A DNA stretch of 42,016 bases from Firmicutes bacterium M10-2 (lineage in GTDB: Bacteria > Bacillota_I > Bacilli_A > Erysipelotrichales > Erysipelotrichaceae), in assembly GCA_000403415.2 (NCBI GenBank), contig KE159681.1:411637-453652 (forward strand), in the 5' to 3' direction. Each line of letters begins with the position of its first letter. Position 1 is the stretch's first letter. Under the pieces are notes generated by a model, which was not told the origin of the DNA, did not search any database, and saw only the letters and a program-made list of their open reading frames with translations. This document shows, in pieces, positions 7,373 through 16,425 of this stretch. The position numbers were made by a program, and so were the translations under genes.

Positions 7373-8575
7373 TTATTTAAGGAGGATGGGAATTTGCGAA
7401 TCTTCATACACGGACACAACTTGATCGGTGAGCCACTGCTTTGTGAACAAATCCGAATACTGTCGCTGTGAATGCATTTGAGCAAGCTCTTCAGTGTAAT
7501 TCTTCAAAGGATACAAATGAAAATTGGTGTATTCTCCTTCAAAGTGATTAACAATCGGAATGATTTCCGGATCGAGCACTTCTACATTGTTCTCTTTGGT
7601 CTTTTTCAGCGTAAATTGCGCAATTGCTCCGACCTCATACATATTCTGAAAAGTTTCATCAGCCCGATCGACTGTGTATGCCGAAGAAATAAGATTTCCG
7701 AGCGAATAAAAACATAAAGTTTTATTTCCGTTGGTGCCTGTAAGCCAAGTTGCCGGCTGAATAGTATGAGGATGATTTCCGACAATCACATCCGCACCGG
7801 CATCGGCAATTTGTTGGGAAAGTACAGTTTGCGCTTCATCAAGCTCATATGTAAATTCAACACCCCAGTGCATACACACAATAACACAATCGCTTTCCTG
7901 CTTTGCTTTGGCAATATCTTCCATCAATACCGGGATTCTGGTGCTGTATGTGTCGAAAAACTGGTTGACGCGCCAGTCTGTATCAGCCGCCTGATTGGTG
8001 GCGTACGTCCAAGATACGATCCCGATACGGATACCGTTCACATCTGTAAACGACACTTTGTTTCGATCTTCTTCCTGCAAAAACGCACCTGTATGACCGA
8101 TCCCGTTTTCATCGAGATGCATGATCGTTTTTTCCAATCCTTCTACGCCTCGGTCCATCGCATGATTGTTTGCCAAAGTAACGTATTCAATCGAGTTTTC
8201 ACGAATATTGCCGGCTGTTTCCGATGGGGCATTAAAACAATAGTCGGACCCTGCCAGACCGAGCTCATCGCCTGCAATGGGGACTTCAAGATTTGCGAGT
8301 GTCCAGTCGTCTTGAGCAAACCAAGAAGAGAGATCACTCATATAATTGCCCCAGCTTCCTTTTTGAAATGCGTTCACGAATCCCTCTTCCAGAAGCATAT
8401 CTCCGGTAACGGTGATCCGTGCTGTTTCATCTTTTGTATTTTTTGAAGGTTCCTCTTTTTGTGATGATGTCATGTGGCGAATTCCGGCATGAATTCCCCA
8501 ACTTGCACAAGCAATGATCGCGAGTACCACACAACATACCAATACAACCCTTCCTTTATGAATTTTTCTTTTCAT
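7373..8575 (-). CDS. CapA-family metallophosphatase-like protein
   Basis: This 400-aa protein has an N-terminal membrane anchor (about residues 8-28) and an extracellular PGA_cap/CapA domain. It carries the usual blocks in order: ITVTGDMLLEEGF, TLANLEVPI, YVTLANNHAMDRG, IVCMHWGVEFTYE and IVGNHPHTIQP. The conserved Asp, Asn and His residues typical of this metallophosphatase fold are present. Family members are linked to poly-gamma-glutamate capsule synthesis, but no capB, capC or capE is nearby, so capsule synthesis is not supported here. A solo CapA of this kind is common in Firmicutes and its function is unclear. The gene lies just downstream of a degraded gene remnant and has only a weak ribosome binding site (AAAGGAAT). 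Confidence 0.82.
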   Translation of the reverse strand: MKRKIHKGRVVLVCCVVLAIIACASWGIHAGIRHMTSSQKEEPSKNTKDETARITVTGDMLLEEGFVNAFQKGSWGNYMSDLSSWFAQDDWTLANLEVPIAGDELGLAGSDYCFNAPSETAGNIRENSIEYVTLANNHAMDRGVEGLEKTIMHLDENGIGHTGAFLQEEDRNKVSFTDVNGIRIGIVSWTYATNQAADTDWRVNQFFDTYSTRIPVLMEDIAKAKQESDCVIVCMHWGVEFTYELDEAQTVLSQQIADAGADVIVGNHPHTIQPATWLTGTNGNKTLCFYSLGNLISSAYTVDRADETFQNMYEVGAIAQFTLKKTKENNVEVLDPEIIPIVNHFEGEYTNFHLYPLKNYTEELAQMHSQRQYSDLFTKQWLTDQVVSVYEDSQIPILLK

Positions 8576-8596
8576 ATTTTTACTTTACTGAATCTT

Positions 8597-8851
8597 TTAT
8601 TCCTTTTCAATATCGCAAAAGCGATATTTCCCTTTTCCGTGCCCAAATACAGGTTCGATAATTCCTTTTTCCAACATCTCTTTCAAAAGTGCGGAACTTC
8701 TTGTGGGTTTCAAGCCGAGAATTTTTTGAACATCCGATCTTCCGAAAATATCTGATTTGATTTCTTGAGATAAGTTCCGAACTTGAGAAGCCGTCTTGGA
8801 AGAGAATAGGGTTTCAATGTTCGCTTTTTCGGGTGCTGTTCGTTCAACAAA
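8597..8851 (-). pseudogene. C-terminal remnant of a Fic-type or similar winged-helix protein
   Basis: An open stretch of about 84 codons with no start codon ends at a TAA at 8597-8599. Its translation contains DVQKILGLKPTRSSALLKEM and IIEPVFGHGKGKYRF. This reads like the C-terminal winged-helix tail found in Fic-family proteins and some transcription-linked AMPylators. The catalytic part is gone: upstream, in the same frame, lie the tandem stop codons of the GNAT gene. I treat it as a deletion remnant. The family identification is tentative and rests on pattern recognition of the tail only. Confidence 0.5.
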
Positions 8852-8857
8852 AAATTA

Positions 8858-9397
8858 TTATTCGTTTTCCCATTCTTCTTTTGTCAGACAAGACACATGT
8901 TCTGTGCGAAGAAGTCCGGGAATAACACAAGGGACATTTTCCGTAGTATGATGATATGTAAATCCGCATTTTTCCTGAACTCTTTTCGATTTTTCGTTCC
9001 CGTCAAAGTAACCACACCATATTTTTTCAAGATGCTGATCTTCAAAACCGTGACGGATCATTTCACGAACAGCTTCGGGAATCAGCCCTTGTCCCCAATA
9101 CGGAACCCCAATCCAATACCCGATTTCTCCTTCGGTATCGGAATTGCTTTGATGCGATGCTTTGCCGATCATTAAACCTACGCTTCCGATTGGTTCGTTT
9201 GTTTCTTTCAAAACAACCGCATATGTATTTGGCGCCGATAATACACGATCGATAATTTCTTTGCTGTGATCTACACTTGTATGAACAGGAAATCCGGCTA
9301 TCGGACCGATATCCGGATGACTTGCATATTTATAGAGTGCTTGTGCATCGCTTTTTTGCCATGGGCGCAGGATCAGTCGTTGTGTTTCCAATTGCAT
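8858..9397 (-). CDS. GNAT N-acetyltransferase, RimJ/RimL type
   Basis: The product is about 179 aa starting at the ATG at 9397, chosen because AAAGGAG lies 8 bases upstream and the protein then opens with the family-typical [17 protein letters not shown] longer upstream frame exists but lacks support. The acetyl-CoA-binding region is visible as [20 protein letters not shown], followed by [20 protein letters not shown], typical of acetyltransferases acting on protein N-termini or small amines. The substrate is unknown. The gene stands alone, ahead of the Fic-type remnant. Confidence 0.85.
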   Translation of the reverse strand: MQLETQRLILRPWQKSDAQALYKYASHPDIGPIAGFPVHTSVDHSKEIIDRVLSAPNTYAVVLKETNEPIGSVGLMIGKASHQSNSDTEGEIGYWIGVPYWGQGLIPEAVREMIRHGFEDQHLEKIWCGYFDGNEKSKRVQEKCGFTYHHTTENVPCVIPGLLRTEHVSCLTKEEWENE

Positions 9398-9611
9398 AAT
9401 TTCATTCTCCTTTACTTTGTCACTATATGATACCATTTTCTGATTATTTTCCTTCAAAAAAGTTAAATCACAATAAATCAAACTTTCCAAACACATGCAA
9501 AGTTGATGTACCAAGCATGGTGTACATACACACCTTTTGAGCTTGTTAAGACCTTTTGCATATTTTACTTCATTGTTCTCCTGTAATGAAAAAATCGATC
9601 TGTATTCGAAA

Positions 9612-9646
9612 ACAAAAAGCCTGAAATCATGTTAGATTTCAAGCTT
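9612..9646 (-). terminator. Terminator of the sugar-catabolic operon
   Basis: On the minus strand AAGCTTGAAATC (9646-9635) pairs over 12 bp with GATTTCAGGCTT (9628-9617), with one wobble and a 6-base loop, and is followed by TTTTTG. It lies directly after the last gene of the operon. Confidence 0.88.
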
Positions 9647-9653
9647 GGAACAT

Positions 9654-10916
9654 TTACTCTGTTTTTTCCAATAAAACAATCACATCCCTGTGAAACGGAT
9701 GCATCGGCAAAATATTCGTATCTTTTGTAAACACTGTGCTCGATACGTAACGCGACTCCAAATCAAGAATTGTTTCTTTATATCCCTTTAAAGAAAAATT
9801 TAATTTTAACGGCACATTATACGGAATGTACATCACGTAAAAGCGCTCGTTTTTCGAAATCCGAACTTGTTCGTTTTCATTTGCGAAAAGATTCGTTACC
9901 GGTACAAGATTATACAATTTATACTGCTCGATCCAATACTTCATATAAGAATAATCCCAAGCTCCTTGAAAATTGATTGCATCCTGCCAAGGCTTCGGCG
10001 AAGCAAAACCTTCACCAATCAAAGAACCGAACGTCGTATTTGCCAAATGCCAAGAATAGATGCCCGCAGCACCGTAAGTAATCCCGGCACCCGCCCCCGA
10101 TAAAAGGCTTTCCCAAGCAGCTCTTACAATATCTTCCTGATGCCAGCGTCCGCTTTTTCCGCCCGAAAATCCCATCTCTTCATAACATGGTTCGCTATTG
10201 ATCAATGGTTTATTCGGATACTTCTCACGCATTTCAAGTGCTAATTTATAAGGCATGGCCAAATCATTATGATTGTGACCGCTTTGATACATGAGAAAGT
10301 CCAACCCTTCAGCCAGCTTCTTCGGGATGATTGTATACCGCCCTTTGATATGCGTCGTGAAAAGGCAATCCGGTGCCTTTTCCTTTAATCTTTCAAATGC
10401 CTCGATATAATACGATTCGCAAAGAGGCGTATTGAAATCCGTATCTCCGCTGATTACATAAATCGGATCGAACTCTGTAAACGTTTCATGAACTTTCTCG
10501 ATATAAGAAGCAATCTCTTCTTTTGGCATGACCCCTTTTTCGTAAAACCTGCTCGCCCAAGTATCCGGCACAAAATTGCACCACAATACGACAAGCGCTA
10601 ACTCGAAACCATATTCTTTCGCGGTTTCGCACATCTTTTTCGCATGCTCGAAATATTCGTTTTTGATCTTCGAATAATCCCAGCATCCGTTAATCTGCTC
10701 GAACGGCTCATGACATAAAGTTGTCGGCGAAGCATCCCATTGCGGCAAGATATTTATCTGCAGCACATTGAATCCTTGGGCTTTTCGCTTTTCCAAATAA
10801 TAGATCCAGTCCAACTCATTGATATTCGTAAAAGCCGACCAGCATGTATCTGCCAAATAAAAGAACAGTTTTCCATCCTTTTCCATATTGTTTTTCGAAG
10901 CTGAAATGCTCAACAT
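9654..10916 (-). CDS. DUF4038 / GH140-like glycoside hydrolase (apiosidase-like)
   Basis: This 420-aa TIM-barrel glycosidase is of the DUF4038 type, whose characterised GH140 members release apiose. It opens with KLFFYLADTCWSAFT, then GFNVLQINILPQWD. Candidate catalytic residues are the aspartates of YVISGDTD (158/160) and the glutamate of LINSEPCYEE (E242). The C-terminal 80 residues form a beta-rich domain. There is no signal peptide, so it acts in the cytoplasm on an imported glycoside. The start has AGAGGAG 8 bases upstream and overlaps the isomerase gene by 7 bases. It is the last gene of the operon. The apiose substrate is an inference; a different glycosidic pentose is possible. Confidence 0.72.
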   Translation of the reverse strand: MLSISASKNNMEKDGKLFFYLADTCWSAFTNINELDWIYYLEKRKAQGFNVLQINILPQWDASPTTLCHEPFEQINGCWDYSKIKNEYFEHAKKMCETAKEYGFELALVVLWCNFVPDTWASRFYEKGVMPKEEIASYIEKVHETFTEFDPIYVISGDTDFNTPLCESYYIEAFERLKEKAPDCLFTTHIKGRYTIIPKKLAEGLDFLMYQSGHNHNDLAMPYKLALEMREKYPNKPLINSEPCYEEMGFSGGKSGRWHQEDIVRAAWESLLSGAGAGITYGAAGIYSWHLANTTFGSLIGEGFASPKPWQDAINFQGAWDYSYMKYWIEQYKLYNLVPVTNLFANENEQVRISKNERFYVMYIPYNVPLKLNFSLKGYKETILDLESRYVSSTVFTKDTNILPMHPFHRDVIVLLEKTE

Positions 10917-12331
10917 ATCTTTTCTCCTCTTAAGATCGCATCCATCTTTTCATCATTCGTGTCATAGTAATCACTTCTCAAATCAGGAATGAATTTAAGT
11001 GCCTCGTGAAGTACCGGAAGCACATTTGCATGAACACCGACACAATGATGAATATAAGGACCTTCTACGATCTTTGCTTCCAATTTTTTTAGATTCTCGA
11101 CCTCAATCCACACATATGTTCCTTGATTTTTCGGACCTTCGATTCCTTTTGCATGTCCCATCAGGAGTTTATACTCGCCATTATCCCCGTCAAAACGGAC
11201 AATACTCATATCCCCTCCGACAATCTCTCCGTGCAATGCACCAGGATGCGAATAATCGAACGCAAACGGCGCTCCGAAACTCGGCATTTCCTTCATCAAA
11301 GAAGCCGGCCAAGGGCCGCAATGCTGCAGAAGTTCCCCATTCTCATTGGTCGGATGCGGTACAGTCCAATCCGCGAAAAACGGCACATGCTCCCCGCAAG
11401 ATGCTGCCTGCACCATTAACGAAGTGATCGCTCCGTGAATATCCGTTTCACATACGACCGGATATCCTTCTTCATTCAGAAGCGAATTCGCGACACACGG
11501 AAATAAGCCAATATGCCCTTGAAGCGCATTCCAGCATTGTATTGCAGCCGCCTTGCATCCAAACCGATCCATCAGGCGTTTCATTGCGCATTTCAAAGCG
11601 GCTGTCTGTCGTACCGCCTCATCACTTACATTGATCTTCATCGTTTTTTTGATCGTATCTATCGTTTCTTCGATCTCGTCTAGATCGACCTGTTCCATTT
11701 CTTCTTTAAGTTCCGGCAGTGCAATCGGATGGATTCGAATATTGAATTTTTCGATCAGTTCTCCTTCGTTGGCCATAACTGTCCAAAAGCCTGCCGGTCT
11801 GGTTCCGATTTGAAGAATCGTCATCCCATCCAATTCTTTCACCACTTGCGCAGCCCGCAAAAAATTATCCAGACGCCATGCAAAGTACGGATCTGTCAGC
11901 CTGCACATATTCATATAGGAAAAAGGAACTTTAAAACGTCTGAGAATTTTCCCTGTCGCAAACAATCCACATTGTGAATCGCGAAGCCTTGCACCGTTTT
12001 CCAGTGGTGCTTCGTCCCGCGGACCCCACAAAAGCACCGGCTTGCTGACGGCTTTGGCAACTTTTGCCACCAAATCTTCGGTTCCGAAATTGCAGTGCGG
12101 AAAAAACAAAGCATCGACCTTTTCCTGTTTTAAAAAATCGACAATCGCCTCGACATCTTTTTCATTAAACAGCAAACCTTCTTCGTTAATGTGCGTGATA
12201 TCGACAAAATCAATTTCAAGCTCTTTCAGTTTTTCAAGAATAAGATTATTGTATTTTAAGGCATCTTCCCGGCTGAAAATATCTCGCCGAGTCCCTACAA
12301 CACCCAACTTTAAATTATATTCCCGTTTCAT
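10910..12331 (-). CDS. L-fucose/L-arabinose isomerase-family sugar isomerase
   Basis: This 473-aa protein is of the FucI-like family. It has an N-terminal Rossmann-like half (VDALFFPHCNFGTEDL, VLLWGPRDE) and a C-terminal metal-binding half. CETDIHGAITSLM supplies the expected Glu/Asp metal ligands, PFFADWT a second aspartate, and YIHHCVGVHAN a histidine. It should interconvert an aldose and a ketose using a divalent metal. In the operon it sits between the FGGY kinase (17-base overlap) and the DUF4038 glycosidase (7-base overlap). That places it as the step feeding the kinase, for example apiose to apulose or an aldopentose to a ketopentose. It is shorter than canonical FucI (about 590 aa), as are many uncharacterised relatives. 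Confidence 0.8.
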   Translation of the reverse strand: MKREYNLKLGVVGTRRDIFSREDALKYNNLILEKLKELEIDFVDITHINEEGLLFNEKDVEAIVDFLKQEKVDALFFPHCNFGTEDLVAKVAKAVSKPVLLWGPRDEAPLENGARLRDSQCGLFATGKILRRFKVPFSYMNMCRLTDPYFAWRLDNFLRAAQVVKELDGMTILQIGTRPAGFWTVMANEGELIEKFNIRIHPIALPELKEEMEQVDLDEIEETIDTIKKTMKINVSDEAVRQTAALKCAMKRLMDRFGCKAAAIQCWNALQGHIGLFPCVANSLLNEEGYPVVCETDIHGAITSLMVQAASCGEHVPFFADWTVPHPTNENGELLQHCGPWPASLMKEMPSFGAPFAFDYSHPGALHGEIVGGDMSIVRFDGDNGEYKLLMGHAKGIEGPKNQGTYVWIEVENLKKLEAKIVEGPYIHHCVGVHANVLPVLHEALKFIPDLRSDYYDTNDEKMDAILRGEKIC

Positions 12332-13775
12332 TATCCTTTTCCTCTTTCTTTATATTTGCCAACATGAGTGCGCAATCAATCGCGCGATGATAACGCTCCA
12401 GCCGTTTTCTTCGGACCTCTTCGGACATATTCGGAAAATAAGTTCTCGTCGTTTTTTCGAAATCTGTCTTTTTCGATCCCGCAAGCCATGCCCCCATCGC
12501 CGAAAGATCCGGATGATTACACACTTCGATCGGTCGATTCGATAAATCGGCAAGCAGCTGCATGATCTGTTTGTTTTTGGAAAGCCCGCCATCAACATGA
12601 ACCGAATGATCATTCACTTCAAAACAAGAGAGGGCATCACACAATTGGCACACGATCCCTTCCACGATTCCTTTCAAAAAATCACGAGGCGTGCTTTGTC
12701 TTTCGATCCCGATAATCATACCTTGTGCGACCGGGTTCCAATACGGCATCGACAATCCGGTCAATGCCGGCACAAATAAAACCGATGTCGGTTTTTCGAA
12801 TAAATTCTCATCCAACTCGTTGTAATCGGAAAACAATTTCATATCCTCTTTGGCCCAGTTCAAACTTTCTCCGTTACAGTTGACAATCCCTTCTACGCCG
12901 TAAGTCTGATCCGCTTTCATTTTATACCCGAGCACATTGACCAATCCGTTGATGCGCGGTTTCAATTCCGAAACGTTCATCATAATCGAACTGCCTGTGC
13001 CAAGTGTCATCTTGATATCGCCTTCATGAACACATTGCTGAGCATAGAAAGCTGCCTGACTGTCACCCATAACCCCTCGAATCACGACCGGCTCATTCAG
13101 GATTCCGCTTAAATCCGTATATCCGAAAATTTCATCCGAGCATTTGATTTCAGGAAGCATTGTCTGATCAATTCCGAAAAGCCCACACAACTCATCATCC
13201 CATGCTCCGTTTTCAAGATTATAAAGCAAAGTTCTTGAAGCGTTGGTATGATCGGTCGCATGAACTTGCCTGTTCGTAAGGTTATAAATAAGCCATGAAT
13301 CGATTGTTCCGAATTTTGTTTTGTTTCGATCCACCTGTGTATGATCCAAAATCCACTTCATCTTGGTCGCCGAGAAATACGGATCAATCTTCAATCCGGT
13401 TCTTTCAAGCACAAGAGGCTCATATCCTTGTTTAATGAGCTGTCTGCACAGTTCATGTGTGCGCGAACATTGCCATACGATCGCATTATAAACAGGCTTT
13501 CCTGTATCTTCATCCCAACCGACGACTGTTTCGCGCTGATTGGTAATACATACACACGTTACATTTATCTCATTTTGATGCACCTTCATCAATTCATAAA
13601 TGCATTCCATCACTTGTTTTTGAATTTGCTCAGGATCATGTTCTACCCATCCCGTTCGAGGATAAATTTTATCGTGAATATGTGAACGTTCATCAACAAT
13701 TTTTCCGAATTCATCAATCAAATATACTTTAGAAGCTGTCGTACTCTGATCAATCACAATCGAAACAGATCTCAT
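12315..13775 (-). CDS. FGGY-family sugar kinase
   Basis: The protein is 486 aa with the two-domain ASKHA fold. The phosphate-1 motif is IDQSTTASKVYLIDE at the N-terminus. Glycerol-kinase-like blocks follow: GWVEHDPEQI, CITNQRETVVGWD, VYNAIVWQCSRT and IDPYFSATKMKWIL. The C-terminal ATP-binding half has VHVDGGLSKNKQIMQLLADL. Its overall pattern is closer to glycerol kinase than to xylulokinase, but the substrate is probably the ketose made by the adjacent isomerase. It overlaps the transketolase C gene as ATGA. Apulose kinase, xylulokinase or a related ketose kinase all remain possible. Confidence 0.82.
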   Translation of the reverse strand: MRSVSIVIDQSTTASKVYLIDEFGKIVDERSHIHDKIYPRTGWVEHDPEQIQKQVMECIYELMKVHQNEINVTCVCITNQRETVVGWDEDTGKPVYNAIVWQCSRTHELCRQLIKQGYEPLVLERTGLKIDPYFSATKMKWILDHTQVDRNKTKFGTIDSWLIYNLTNRQVHATDHTNASRTLLYNLENGAWDDELCGLFGIDQTMLPEIKCSDEIFGYTDLSGILNEPVVIRGVMGDSQAAFYAQQCVHEGDIKMTLGTGSSIMMNVSELKPRINGLVNVLGYKMKADQTYGVEGIVNCNGESLNWAKEDMKLFSDYNELDENLFEKPTSVLFVPALTGLSMPYWNPVAQGMIIGIERQSTPRDFLKGIVEGIVCQLCDALSCFEVNDHSVHVDGGLSKNKQIMQLLADLSNRPIEVCNHPDLSAMGAWLAGSKKTDFEKTTRTYFPNMSEEVRRKRLERYHRAIDCALMLANIKKEEKDNETGI

Positions 13776-14698
13776 AACATTTCCTCAATCACAGGCACGA
13801 TCTTATCGGGAACCAAACCGTAATATTCGAAAAGTTCGGCACTTTCTCCGGTAATGAGCGACTCATCCGGCAGCCCAAGTACCTTTACAGGGCATACGGC
13901 ATGTTCACACACTACTTTAGTGACCATCGTCCCCAGGCCATTGGTCACATTGTGTTCTTCCAGCGTGACAATCTTTCCGGTTTCTTTGGCAGCTTGAATG
14001 ATCGACTCTTCATCAAGCGGCTTGATCGTATGCAAATCAAGCACTCGCACATCAATTCCTTTTTCTTTGAGAAGATCGGATGTATCACAGGCAGTTTTGA
14101 CCATTTCCCCGGTTGCGATAATTGTTGCATCGTTCCCTTTTCGAAGCGTAATTGCCTTGCCGATTTTCAAATCAAAATCTTCGTTTTCATGCACTTGTTC
14201 GATCGGATTGCGGCCAACCCGGATGTAAGTCGGAATTGTATCCTCCATGATCTGTTCCATCATCTTTTTTGTTTCGATAAAATCTGCCGGAACAAGAATA
14301 CGAATATTCGGAATCGCACTTAACACCGCAAGATCCTGCAAAGAATGATGCGACATACCAAGCGCTCCGTAGCTAACGCCCGCACTGATTCCGATCAGTT
14401 TTACATTGACATTGGAATAAGCGACATCCACCTTGATTTGTTCGATAGCCCGCATTGTCAAAAAGCTTGCCGGCGAAGCGACAAAGGGCTTTTTGCCTAC
14501 ACTTGCCATTCCGGCAGCGATTCCAACCAAGTTTTGTTCGGCAATACCGACTTCGACTGTCCGTTCTGGATACGTTTTTGCGAAGGGGGTCAGCGAAGCG
14601 GAACCTCGTGAATCGGAAACAACAATCACAAGATCGGAATCCGTTTTTGCTCTTTCAAGCAATGCATCGCAAATTGCGGCTCGGTTGGCTTTTTTCAT
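13772..14698 (-). CDS. Transketolase, C-terminal subunit
   Basis: This 308-aa product holds the pyrimidine-binding and C-terminal domains of a split transketolase. The cofactor-activating glutamate is in VEVGIAEQNLVGIAAGMASVG, FASPASFLTMRA-type sequence follows as FVASPASFLTMRAIEQIK, and the C-terminal domain carries VRVLDLHTIKPLDEESI. It works as a heterodimer with the upstream subunit (ATGA overlap), transferring two-carbon units with thiamine diphosphate. Because it sits inside a sugar-specific operon, it is probably dedicated to that sugar phosphate. Split transketolases of this form act on apulose 4-phosphate in some bacteria; that assignment here is inference. Confidence 0.88.
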   Translation of the reverse strand: MKKANRAAICDALLERAKTDSDLVIVVSDSRGSASLTPFAKTYPERTVEVGIAEQNLVGIAAGMASVGKKPFVASPASFLTMRAIEQIKVDVAYSNVNVKLIGISAGVSYGALGMSHHSLQDLAVLSAIPNIRILVPADFIETKKMMEQIMEDTIPTYIRVGRNPIEQVHENEDFDLKIGKAITLRKGNDATIIATGEMVKTACDTSDLLKEKGIDVRVLDLHTIKPLDEESIIQAAKETGKIVTLEEHNVTNGLGTMVTKVVCEHAVCPVKVLGLPDESLITGESAELFEYYGLVPDKIVPVIEEML

Positions 14699-15510
14699 TC
14701 TTGTTCCTCCAATTCTTTTATCGCTTGTTCATATTGCTCCTCATTGAGTACGCCATGATGCCATGAAGCGATATTTTCCATGAACGACACACCTTTTCCT
14801 TTGATCGTATGGGCTAAGATCAAGGTCGGTTTTCCTTTTGTGTGCCTTGCGATCGTAAAAGCTGCCATCAGATCCTCATAGTTATGACCATCGATTTCGA
14901 TCACATTGAAACCAAAGGCTTCATACTTTAGACGAATATCTTGCAAAGCCATAACTTCTTCGGTATTGCCTGAAATCTGTAAACCGTTGCGATCCAAAAT
15001 CAGAACAAGATTATCAAGCTTGTAGAACGCAGCTGCCATTGCCGCTTCCCAGACACTGCCTTCGGCTTGTTCTCCATCGCCCATCAGACAATATACACGC
15101 CAAGGGCTTTGATCCATCTTGCCGGCAATCGCCATCCCTACTGCCACACATACACCATGACCCAAAGCTCCGGTATTCATTTCGATTCCGTCAATTTTAT
15201 TGTTGGGATGACCAATCAGTCGGGAACCGAAAGCAGAAAAGGTAGCAAGCTCCTCTTTTTCGATATAACCTTGTTGTGCCAACACCGCAAACAACGATTC
15301 GGCAACGTGCCCTTTGCTCAATACGAACCGATCTCGTTGAGGCCAGTTGGGTTCTTTCGGACGATGCTTCATTTCCGCATTGTATAGGGTGTTTAAAATA
15401 TCAATCGAAGACAACGAACCGCCGACATGACCGGCTTTCGACTTGAAGCACATTGTCACAATCTCTTTTCTCAATGCGTTTGCGCTTCTTTTCAGTTCCC
15501 TTGTTTCCAT
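14695..15510 (-). CDS. Transketolase, N-terminal subunit
   Basis: The 271-aa product is the thiamine-pyrophosphate-binding half of a split transketolase. Visible motifs are AGHVGGSLSSIDILN, DRFVLSKGHVAESLFAVLA, GALGHGVCVAVGMA and the diphosphate/Mg motif GDGEQAEGSVWEAAMAA with the downstream LDRNGLQISG. It forms the functional enzyme with the next gene, to which it is coupled by an ATGA overlap. The start at 15510 has AGGAG upstream and lies 14 bases after the esterase stop. Full-length transketolase is not seen in the window. Confidence 0.88.
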   Translation of the reverse strand: METRELKRSANALRKEIVTMCFKSKAGHVGGSLSSIDILNTLYNAEMKHRPKEPNWPQRDRFVLSKGHVAESLFAVLAQQGYIEKEELATFSAFGSRLIGHPNNKIDGIEMNTGALGHGVCVAVGMAIAGKMDQSPWRVYCLMGDGEQAEGSVWEAAMAAAFYKLDNLVLILDRNGLQISGNTEEVMALQDIRLKYEAFGFNVIEIDGHNYEDLMAAFTIARHTKGKPTLILAHTIKGKGVSFMENIASWHHGVLNEEQYEQAIKELEEQE

Positions 15511-15524
15511 ATTTTCTCCTTTGT

Positions 15525-16424
15525 TTATTTCATAAAATCAGGATTGAATGGCATCATGCCATACATTCCTTCCTCTTTATCGATATATTGGCTCAGCCAT
15601 TCCTCGCAAAGTTCAAACCAGTGATATACATGGGCATTTTTATGAGAATCTTTGCGGGCTGTGGTCCGATCGGCTAGTGCAAGCCCGTGTTCCCCCTTTT
15701 CGAAAATGTGCAGTTCAAACGGGATATTGTGCTTTCTCAAATTCCAGGCCAGCTCGATAGAATTGGCGACATCGACAAGCTGATCTTCATAGGTATGCCA
15801 TATAAACATGGGCGGAGTATGCTTGCTCACCTTATTGAGGCAGTTGTACGCTTCCACCTCTTCGTCGCTTGGATCGTCGCTTCCGAAAAAACGCATATTC
15901 CCGCTCTGTTTCGCATGCAGCGCAAGAGGTCCGGCCTCTCCTTTGGGCATTTTTTCGGCTTTCCCGGCCGCATAACAAGGAATCGCAAGATTGACCTTCA
16001 GCCATTCCGAATCACAGTCCAGCTTCTTGGCAATCCAAGGTTCATGCCACATCGTGGCACATTCAATCGCAAGATGTCCTCCGGCAGAAAATCCGCAGAC
16101 AATAATTTGATCCGTATCGATCAAATATTCTTTGCTGTGTTCCCGTACCCATTTAATTGCTTTCATCGCTTCTTCGAACGCATTTCTCGGTACATTTGCG
16201 ACTTGATCGTGGGTGGTATACCACAATATTCCTGCATGACAACCGATTGCGTTGAACCGTAATGCGATCGGTTCAGCTTCTCGGTCGGACGTAAAAGCGT
16301 AAGCACCTCCGGGAAGCACAAGCACAAACGGTCGTTTTTTTCCGACATTGTACTCATTGGAGTTATTCAGGATATACGTATCGAGATGTGCAGTTTCATT
16401 AAGAAAAATTTCCTGACAAATCAT
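15525..16424 (-). CDS. Alpha/beta-hydrolase esterase (BD-FAE / acetyl esterase-like)
   Basis: The product is about 299 aa starting at the ATG at 16424, one base after the EIIC stop; an upstream in-frame start overlaps that gene and is not needed. The oxyanion loop is VLVLPGGAYAF, the nucleophile elbow is IVCGFSAGGHLAIE, and the acid and base are likely in WHTYEDQLVDV and FEKGEHGLAL. There is no signal peptide, so it is cytoplasmic. Such esterases remove acetyl, feruloyl or related acyl groups from plant sugars. In this operon it would deacylate the imported glycoside before or after the DUF4038 enzyme acts. Confidence 0.82.
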   Translation of the reverse strand: MICQEIFLNETAHLDTYILNNSNEYNVGKKRPFVLVLPGGAYAFTSDREAEPIALRFNAIGCHAGILWYTTHDQVANVPRNAFEEAMKAIKWVREHSKEYLIDTDQIIVCGFSAGGHLAIECATMWHEPWIAKKLDCDSEWLKVNLAIPCYAAGKAEKMPKGEAGPLALHAKQSGNMRFFGSDDPSDEEVEAYNCLNKVSKHTPPMFIWHTYEDQLVDVANSIELAWNLRKHNIPFELHIFEKGEHGLALADRTTARKDSHKNAHVYHWFELCEEWLSQYIDKEEGMYGMMPFNPDFMK

Positions 16425-16425
16425 G

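Noticed and set aside
13345-16262. Several plus-strand frames of 100-190 codons opposite the sugar operon
   Set aside because: All lie antisense to tightly coupled, recognisable enzyme genes.
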